Shown here piece after piece: positions 56,747-64,000 of a stretch of DNA of 64,000 nucleotides; position 1 is the first letter of the stretch, and each line of letters begins with the position of its first letter. Location: NCBI RefSeq assembly GCF_043641665.1, contig NC_092196.1:13343192-13407191 (forward strand), read 5' to 3'. The notes under the pieces were generated by a model. It did no database searches, was not told where the DNA came from, and worked only from the letters and a program-made list of their open reading frames with translations. The stretch comes from Enoplosus armatus. Its lineage: Eukaryota; Chordata; Actinopteri; Centrarchiformes; Enoplosidae. Made by a program: the position numbers and the translations under genes.

Positions 56747-57279
56747 TCCGGACAGAGCATGGCATGTGTGGTTTATGGAGCTCGATGTGCACATTTGAGT
56801 TCAGCCCGTCAGTGGGGGTCAGTAGGGCTGTCCGGCCACCTCCATCCATCTGGAACAAGGTGAAGAGGCATCCTGACTGTCCTGACAGCCAGAGCTCAGA
56901 TTGTTAGGATTTCAGGTGTGGCCTGTAAAGAAAAGCACTTAAACAGACATGTATCGTGCAGGATACAGGATCAGGCCTTTTATAGGGAATATAAAAACAC
57001 CACAGCTATAAAATACATGGATGACACATGAATCGTAAAATTACTGTGTAGACACAACACGCCCTCATTGGAATCTAACTTCTTATGCCATAATACTGTT
57101 GAAATAATGAATGTTTTAGGACATAAATGTAGAGGCAGTCACGCATACGGTTGTATTTTTAAGGCTTTGTGTTTTGCAGAATAATACAATAGGATACTCC
57201 TTACAATCCTGTGGATTTAAGCGCAATCCAGATGATGGGCTGCCACTGGAAGAAGAGGACGTAGAGGGAGAAAAAAGAA

Positions 57280-57493
57280 AAGTTTTTTTTTGGAGCGGGC
57301 CCCTGGTGACGTGCAGGGCCCGCAGGGCGGTGTTCTCAGGCGGAGAGAGAGACTGACTGGGGTGTGTGAGCCACATCTGGAATAGTAGCTACAGAGAAAG
57401 AGTCGAGAGACGCAGAAGCTCGCTGATACTTTCCCAACTCTTCACCTCAGCACTCCCTTTCCACGGAAACAAACCTCTTGCTTTTGCCTTTTT
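57280..57493 (+). promoter_or_regulatory. putative promoter/first non-coding exon of the pmp22-like gene
   Basis: A locally GC-rich island (gcgggcccctggtgacgtgc and gggcccgcagggcgg near 57295-57330), including a CRE-like TGACGTG. It is followed by purine-rich leader-like sequence that ends at a GTAAGT donor (57494). PMP22 genes have non-coding first exons spliced to an exon with the ATG a few bases in, as seen at 58288. The placement is inferred; other first exons are possible. Confidence 0.35.
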
Positions 57494-58174
57494 GTAAGTT
57501 GGACTAATGTGTTGGAGCGTTTTTCCTTTTGTTTTAGTCAGTGAAATGACTTTTTCATTGACTTTCTCCCCCCACCCCCCCACCCATACAACAGGACTTC
57601 ACCCCTGGACCTTAAATCGACTTTGGATTTATTTTTAATGACTCGAAAATGCGACTTTGTCTTACATGCTGCGGGTTTAGCTGAGTGACTCGCTCCTCCG
57701 GCTCCGTTTAGATCTAGAAACTCAGACTAGAGAATAAAACGGGACGTAAAGCTTGAGGCTCACGCATGGCGGCACTACGCTGGAATGTTTTTCATGCAGA
57801 TGGGTTGAGTTTGTTTTCCAGCAGCATGCATTGATTAGTCGTGAATCAGTCTTTCTTCACATCGACCTACAGTTGCTTTCGCCAGACTTTTCTCTGGGGC
57901 TTTTCTTTGAACCTATTATGCAAACACGCATTGCTTAAATTAATGAGTTGTAATTAAATCATTTGAACTTGTAAACGGATCAAAAGTTCAGGGTAGGTGA
58001 AATCAACTTGAGGATCGATTTAGTTTCATTACTGCAGCCTGACTTTAAACTCAACATTGAGCATTTTATCCCCATCAGGAAGAAATTATAGTTCCTTCCT
58101 TCTTTCGTTCAGCGTTTGTAAGGGGATACTTTCACATTGAGGTAAACATTGCGGTCGGTGCAGAAGTGAGGAAA

Positions 58175-58189
58175 CAGCGCCATCTAGCG
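58175..58189 (-). promoter_or_regulatory. candidate CTCF site near pmp22 coding start
   Basis: The minus strand reads CGCTAGATGGCGCTG, a good fit to the CTCF core, 113 nt upstream of the first coding exon. Motif match only. Confidence 0.35.
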
Positions 58190-58301
58190 TCCAGATGAGC
58201 TGATGTTGCGCTGCACGCCTAAAACAGGGCTTTGGTGAGATTGTAGCTTCACGTGGACTGACTTCCTCTGTCTCATTTGTCCCTCAGATCTACTTGAAAA
58301 C

Positions 58302-58379
58302 ATGCTGCTCATCCTGCTTGGAGTGCTCGTCTTGCACCTTATCATTCTCATTCTTCTCATCGTGTCAACAGCAGCCAGT
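58302..58379 (+). CDS. pmp22: pmp22-like coding exon 1 (TM1)
   Basis: Acceptor ccctcag at 58287, 14 nt of leader, ATG at 58302 with A at -3, donor gtaagt at 58380. Encodes 26 residues ending IVSTAAS, the conserved intron position of PMP22/EMP genes. Confidence 0.9.
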
Positions 58380-59190
58380 GTAAGTTCTCCTGTTTTTCAT
58401 TTTTAAATTGTGAAAACTGCAGAATGGAACAGGGACATGTTGTGAATAAGCTCTAGCTGCTTTTTGCATGATTATGAACTGTTATTAGTGTTGGATATTG
58501 TAGCCCACGGCTCATACTGTGTATTTAAATCCTCCTGTGTTGTTGTGTTGACCAGGCCTGGTCTGTAGGAGGGGACAGGAGCACAGATCTATGGTACAGT
58601 TGCATGACAACTAATGGAGGCTACCACTGCAAACCTGCGAGCGGTGAAGGTTTGTCAGCATTCCTGAAAAACAAGCTGAAATGATGTATTGTGCCTTCAT
58701 TGCCTTTGGTATGGAGAAGTTATGAATGTGTTTATAATTCATGCTCTCCATCATTTCCGTCTGTCCTTTTCCAGACTGGATCCAGGCGGTTCAAGCCCTC
58801 ATGATCCTGTCCTTGCTCTTCTGCTTCTTCTCCCTCATTGCGTTTTTGTTCCAGCTGTTCAAACTGGTCAAGGGCGGACGCTTCTTCTTCACCGCCATCT
58901 TCCAGATCTTGGCAAGTGAGTATGACTTCATCACACGCTGACGGGTCACACCCCGAGCAGGCCCCCGGGTGGAGCTGTGAGATCATCATTCCTCCAGATT
59001 CCCCTCACCCCTCCTCCTCTCGTCTCTCCTAGGTGTGTTTGTGATGTGCGGGGCGATCATCTACACTGTGATGAGTCCGGATGATGGATCCGGCACACAC
59101 TTCGGCTACGCCTACGTGCTGGCCTGGGTGGCTTTCCCCCTCTGTCTCATCAGCGGCCTCATTTATATCGTCCTGAGGAAGAAAGAATGA
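58302..59190 (+). CDS. pmp22: peripheral myelin protein 22-like tetraspan protein, 156 aa, four coding exons
   Basis: PMP22 is a four-helix membrane protein of compact Schwann-cell myelin and of epithelial junctions, in the PMP22/EMP/claudin family. Coding exons are 58302-58379, 58556-58649, 58775-58915 and 59033-59190. They join to 471 nt (156 residues plus stop), against 160 residues in mammals. The start [19 protein letters not shown] gives TM1. The first loop has the family motif DLWxxC (D37, L38, W39, C42) and a second Cys at 51. TM2 begins near [17 protein letters not shown]3 covers [13 protein letters not shown] onward, TM4 is in [20 protein letters not shown], and the tail is LRKKE. 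GRFF...IFQILA, AIIYTV and [11 protein letters not shown] favour PMP22 over EMP1-3. The N-glycosylation Asn (N41 of mammals) is Ser here. Teleosts carry two pmp22 copies; which one this is remains open. Confidence 0.88.
58556..58649 (+). CDS. pmp22: pmp22-like coding exon 2 (first extracellular loop)
   Basis: Acceptor gaccag, donor gtttgt. Encodes [16 protein letters not shown] and [14 protein letters not shown]. It has the conserved W and disulfide-type cysteines but no Asn-X-Ser/Thr sequon. Confidence 0.9.
58775..58915 (+). CDS. pmp22: pmp22-like coding exon 3 (TM2 and start of TM3)
   Basis: Acceptor ttccag, donor gtgagt. Encodes [16 protein letters not shown], then [20 protein letters not shown]. 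Phase 1 end. Confidence 0.92.
59033..59190 (+). CDS. pmp22: pmp22-like coding exon 4 (TM3 to C-terminus)
   Basis: Acceptor cctag after a short 117-bp intron; stop TGA at 59188-59190. Encodes [38 protein letters not shown] and IYIVLRKKE. Confidence 0.93.
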
Positions 59191-60130
59191 GAGAAGGAGC
59201 GGAAGAGCAATGAGGAGGGGTAGTTAGGATACCCCTTACAACAACATCGCACTGTGCCTACTGCCCACAGACCATAGACTGACATCCCATCAATACAACT
59301 AAAGTGCATGTGTCACTAACAATTGTAAACACAAAATGGAGACATTTATCACTGCTGGGGATTTTTTTCTTTTGCTGTATTTCAGTATCCATTATGTTCC
59401 CATCACATGCTGAAAAACATCATACCTGTTTGCTTTGTGAATTTTAACAAAGGCTGAATGTCACTACACGTGTCCTTTGGCGACAGTGTCTTCAGAGTGT
59501 GTCTAGAAATGTTTGGGTGACATATTGACTTTTGTTGCATGCTGGCACCCGACTTCCACAAATCCATCATGTGTGATAACAAAGACGAGTAATCCTGCCT
59601 TGCTTCAGTACAAAGATGTACATAGTGTCTGTGGTTTTTAGACATATTTATAACATTTTTACATGCCATTTTGTACATAGTGTTAACATTGTCATGCTCA
59701 TTTACGTGATAGAGTTTGTGTCTCTCACAAATCATGCAGCTGTGCCAAAGAGATGTCGCTTCAACTGCCAGAGTATCAAGCTTTTTAAGATGTTTGTTAA
59801 AATGAGTGTCAAATGCTTTGAACCCTGTGCCTTACTTAGAATATCCATGTTCTTCTTGAAGGAACTGAGAAAATCCTCAGAAATAAAAACAAAATAACAA
59901 TAAGTGTTAATAAACTCATGAAGTTTTTCTGAATTATCATTGTACTTGATATTCCAAATATTTCTTTTTGCATTTTGTAATCTAGTGTTGAAAAATGGTG
60001 CTTTTTTTATGTACTACTCTTGAAATGTATACTTTGTGTCGCAAGTGTGTCATGTCCGGTGATTAATTTGCTTTGTACAAACCTAAGTCTGCATTTTTGT
60101 CAGTATTCTTCTAAATAAACCCTTTGAAAT
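59191..60130 (+). other. pmp22: pmp22-like 3' UTR
   Basis: AT-rich non-coding sequence after the stop, ending near an AATAAA at 60114. Earlier AATAAA hexamers occur at 59882 and about 59909. The extent is inferred. Confidence 0.55.
60114..60119 (+). promoter_or_regulatory. candidate poly(A) signal of pmp22-like gene
   Basis: AATAAA in ttctaaataaaccctttg, 924 nt after the stop. The earlier hexamer at 59882-59887 is an alternative. Confidence 0.5.
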
Positions 60131-60985
60131 TAAGTGAATCATGTGCAGGTACACTATTGATGAGTATACATATAGTGTTCACACCACACAGTGACATTTT
60201 TACCTAATATTTGTTGTTTCTGGCTGACACATGAACTGTATGGTATGCTGGGACTAGCAAAAGACAAAAGACTGACCTTCAGTCACACACTCGGTTCCTT
60301 GTAGTAGCTTAACTATCCCACTTGGTGGAGCTGTGACACACAAAACACACCCAGGATCCTGTTATTCACCTGAGGGAAACGTGGATGTTGGTGAAATACC
60401 TGGGCACCACATAGTTAAATACGTTCAGTTTAAATGCAGAATTAAACTATTTCTCAGTAAAACTGCTGATCAAATAGCTTTTCATGTACCTTTAATTCAT
60501 ACAATTAATTCCCCAGCATCTAGACAGTAAACAGACAAACTTAAAATTCAAATAGCACCACCTGGCTACAGTTTGAGGACATGCTTATCAACTGCTGGAA
60601 ACTTGGCACCGTTATTTCGGCAAAACAGCATAAATCAAAGAATACAGCACAGAAATGTGGTTCAGGAAAAATGCTTCAACAGCATCTCTGTGAGGAAGTA
60701 TAAAACATTTCTAAAAATACATTTTTGGACCATTGGCTGCTGCACAGTAATATGAAGCTTTTCATAAAAACAACGGATCTTTCTTTATACCTCGCAAGTT
60801 TCTCCCTTCCATCTTACATGTATCAAATGCTTAACTTCCCAGTACCATGTGGATTACGCAGGTCACACCTACACAGCAGATATGCTGCAGCAACCATCTG
60901 TTCTTTACCCACCAGCATAGTGATGGTGGCTCACCATTAGATGTCAGTAGAAGACTTATTCATGTGTACTAGTGTTTGTTTTATT

Positions 60986-61461
60986 CAGTGGTGGAAGGAC
61001 TATCTTTTACTTACGTAATAATGGAAATACCACAAGTGTAGAAATATTCTGTTACAAGTAAAAGTCCTGCATTCAAAATCTTATTTCAGTAAAACTACAA
61101 AAGAATTAGCTTCAAATTGTACTTAAAGTACTACATGTACTTATTAAGCAGAATGGCCCATTTCAGAATAGTATTATATTACTGGATTATCAATTTTGAT
61201 ACATCATTGTGTAAGCATCACTAATGTTGCAGTTGTGGGACTATGTTATATACTGCCAGGTAACTTCATCTGTAATAATACATCATGATTTTGTTGATTG
61301 ACATGATTTGTTATATTTTGTATAGAAAATCTAATAATAAAAGCAACATTTATCTCCAAAATGTAGTGGAGTAGAAGTATAAAGTAGAAGATGAAAATAC
61401 TCAAGTAAAGTATCTCAAAATTGTGCTTGGGTATGGCACTTGAGTAAATGTACCACCTCTG
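60986..61461 (+). mobile_element. hAT-type MITE copy C with intact 8-bp target-site duplication
   Basis: 476 bp bounded by CAGTGGTGGAAGG at the left and TACCACCTCTG at the right (imperfect terminal inverted repeats CAGWGGTGG). It is flanked on both sides by the identical octamer gttttatt (60978-60985 and 61462-61469). The interior has the family strings aagtaaaagtcctgcattca, gaatggcccatttcagaa and tgtagtggagtagaagtat. It has no transposase and is non-autonomous. Confidence 0.9.
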
Positions 61462-61596
61462 GTTTTATTTTACAGGTCTAGCTGACAAACAATTGGCAGG
61501 AGTCTATATTTTATACTGTAAATTGTGTTTTAAAACACATACAGCAGCAAGTGAACGCTCATGGCAAAACGAAAATAGTTTGAGGATCCCATAATT

Positions 61597-61610
61597 CCAC
61601 TAGGTGGTGA
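61597..61610 (+). promoter_or_regulatory. candidate CTCF-like motif
   Basis: The + strand reads CCACTAGGTGGTGA, which matches the core except the final GC. Weak evidence. Confidence 0.25.
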
Positions 61611-64000
61611 CTGCATCACACTTGTCGTTCATTTTCTCCAGAGCTCTCTTTTGAAGTTTTGCAATTTTGAAAAAATGATCAAAACTATGGTGAACTAAAA
61701 TATAATGCTGTTTCTCCCGTACTGAGGAAGAAGAAGTTCTTCCGCTCTGTTTGCCGTTTAAAGCGCACAATACTGCGGTAACATGACACTAATCTTCTCT
61801 CGTGCTCCCTGTCAGAAGTTGGCACCACAGAGGATTATTGAAATAGGATTCTGCCTTTGATCAAAAGCAGTTTATAGATGTCTTATACCGAACATCAGAA
61901 ACAAAGTTTATGGCTGCCAGCTCTCAAATGTGCAAAACTACAGTGTGCACATGATGTTTAACAACAGCCATCTTACCCTAATTACATATCATCTGTGTTG
62001 TGTGGTTATTTTTCTATCATTAGCAGCAACAGGAGAAGCGATGGCTGCCCTTCTGAGATTTGAACAAATATTGTTCTTCAGAGGCTCTTTGCTAGGTCTA
62101 ATACAGTAAACCAGTTAGAACACATGAAGCAGTATAATAGTAAATAGGTTGCACTTTTTCAATTACCCTGCTTTTTGACTTTATAGTACATGAAAACATG
62201 TATATTTCATATCATTTTCCTTTTTTCTTTATATATATATTTTTTACTACTGTTGGACACATGTTGATCAGATGAACTGTAAATGTAGAACTACTGTTGT
62301 TTTACTGTAATACTGATGCTTGCATGTTACTTTTATATGACATGAATCAGATTGTCCTCAGACTCATTTGCACAGATGACACAAGCAGCCATGAAACCTT
62401 TTTTTAGCTGCCTACCAGAAGCCAAGATGAAATTACCATTAGTTCACTTACTACCCAACGCCATCTGTGCACGCACTTGTATGCAGACGTGCATGCCTGC
62501 AGTGCGTTATGCAGGAAAACACACTTCCCCCCTCCAAACACACACACAGACATACAGACAGGGGGGAAATCTCCTCCTCAGGTTTGTTGGCTAAAAGAGC
62601 TCCACTGAACTTCATCGTCCTGACACAAAAGAGAGGCCAGTTGATGCTGCTCTGGTAAAAGTCCCCGAGCAGACAGATAACATATTGGGGATGTCAAGAA
62701 AACTCCGGAGGCCTATAATGGCCTCACAGCTCCATTTCAAACGTGGTTAACCTTAAGGGTTATTTATCACTGGGAGGGTCACTGGGGGGCACTTAGTATT
62801 TACTGCAGGACATGCAGGATGGGGGAGAGGGGATTGAGAGGAAGCCACCCTCATCACCATCCACTGGGTACTTTGGTGGCTGTATACATACATCACCACT
62901 GTTTAACTACTTGATAAAGACCAGGATATTTCACTGACATGTCTGACTCTCCTTAGTGTTAAACTGTTGCAAAACGACAGCCAATGTTGGCAGCCAAGTG
63001 CTTTCTTGGTATCCCAGGAACACATCAGGATCATTTCCATAAGTCTTCAGTTGGGATTTTCTCTGGTGAGGCAGTAATGGTCGTGAAGCAGCACATACAA
63101 TGGGCTGCAGCCAGCTGATGGGTCCCTGAATGGGACATGTGAGGACTTCAGAGGAAGCTGCAGCCCTCCTCTCTTCTTTCTCTTTAGATTTGTTGCCTTT
63201 TTATCCAGGGTGTCTGTCTCCCGGAACAAACCCCAGAGCCTTCAGATGTGGCTAAACGATAGAGAAAATGGGCAAGCCCAGTTTATTCAAAGCTGATTTC
63301 ATCACACCCATAAATCTCTGAGAAATCAAAGCCCATCTTATGCCCGCCCCTCTCCTCTCCCTTTGTCTTGCTAATACACATTAGAGTGCGGCTGGCTGCC
63401 CACTTTGACGGCAGCCCGGACAGGATCTGGGCAAAGTTGCAAATGTGGAACCTGGAGGCACCTTTGACCCATGACCCCTGCCGTTAAATCTTGCCACTAG
63501 AGTCCGCCTTAAACCCCCGCCATGCAGAGGAATCCCCCAGCTCCATTTCCTGCCTAAAACTGCCTAAAACTCACAGGGAGACATGAAGATATATAGGATG
63601 AAGATGACAAGGGGATGAGAGACAGATATTTCTGATTCCTACACATACGCACACACACGCTCATGACCACAAATGCACACGACGGCACACATGCATACAC
63701 ACACAAACAAACTCACGAACACACCCATACAGAACATAAATGCGTTTCTATCTAAATTATGAGTGTGAATAAAATCCCACAAACACTAAATCACTCATTC
63801 TTAATGCTCTTCATAGCATGGGCACAGATGTGAAACATCTTCCTACTGCAGTCAGCTGTCAGGAGCGACAGAGCCAGAACTACTGAGTGCAAAAACCTCC
63901 ACACTGCATATGGACTTAGAATATATTTTCAGTGAAGCTTTTAGATTGAAGTTTACAATGCGTATTCACTCATCCCAAGTGACCCTGAATAATATTTGAT

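Larger units (their letters stand above)
42650..57100. other. intergenic region between cdc42ep4 and the pmp22-like gene
   Basis: About 14.4 kb with no gene that I recognise. It is dense in microsatellites and homopolymers, has a perfect hairpin (45005-45036), a CTCF-like motif (43772-43785) and an interspersed repeat (51340-51850). Open frames on either strand are low-complexity or unrecognisable. The 45305-45701 region is open on both strands but has no familiar motif. Confidence 0.6.
60131..64000. other. intergenic DNA downstream of pmp22-like gene
   Basis: About 3.9 kb without a recognisable gene. It contains MITE copy C, some (CA)-rich patches (62538-62550 and 63645-63710) and short unrecognised open frames. 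Confidence 0.6.

Overview
This is a 64 kb piece of a vertebrate nuclear genome, almost certainly a ray-finned (percomorph-type) fish. The evidence is short coding exons with GT/AG introns, long AT-rich introns, abundant (TG)n/(CA)n microsatellites, L2/CR1-type LINE remnants, and hAT-type miniature elements of sequence classes typical of teleosts. All three recognised genes are on the + strand. No bacterial operons, CRISPR arrays, rRNA or convincing tRNA genes are present.

Layout. (1) 401-24141: the 3' two thirds of a sidekick-2 (sdk2) cell-adhesion gene. Thirty-three coding exons could be placed. They join in one uninterrupted frame of 1,666 residues plus stop: the end of the last Ig domain, all 13 fibronectin III domains, one transmembrane helix, and a 241-residue cytoplasmic tail ending in a PDZ-binding motif. 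The 5' part of the gene (most Ig domains and the signal peptide) lies upstream of the window. The intron at 12167-14082 is almost entirely one antisense LINE remnant. (2) 24142 to about 30000: sdk2 3' UTR, then intergenic DNA with hAT-type repeats. (3) About 30100-42645: cdc42ep4 (Cdc42 effector/BORG4), with a probable non-coding first exon, a 9.2 kb intron, a single 351-codon coding exon and a long 3' UTR. (4) About 42650-57100: repeat-rich intergenic DNA without a recognisable gene. (5) About 57300-60120: a four-coding-exon PMP22-family tetraspan myelin gene, closest to pmp22. (6) 60120-64000: intergenic DNA with a hAT-like MITE that keeps a perfect 8-bp target-site duplication.

The genes are not an operon. 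Sidekick-2 is a homophilic synaptic adhesion protein, CDC42EP4 links Cdc42 to septin/actin organisation, and PMP22 is a tetraspan protein of Schwann-cell myelin. sdk2 and cdc42ep4 are also neighbours in human (17q25.1), whereas human PMP22 is on 17p12, so the third gene marks a synteny breakpoint or rearrangement.

I found no previously undescribed biological system. The points most worth checking are a four-domain periodicity in the FNIII exon structure of sdk2, an antisense LINE abutting an sdk2 splice acceptor, a spliced upstream ORF in cdc42ep4, loss of the PMP22 N-glycosylation site, a perfect 15-bp hairpin at 45005-45036, and the MITE copies. Splice sites and transcript ends were read by eye from GT/AG, frame and family similarity; no alignment was run.
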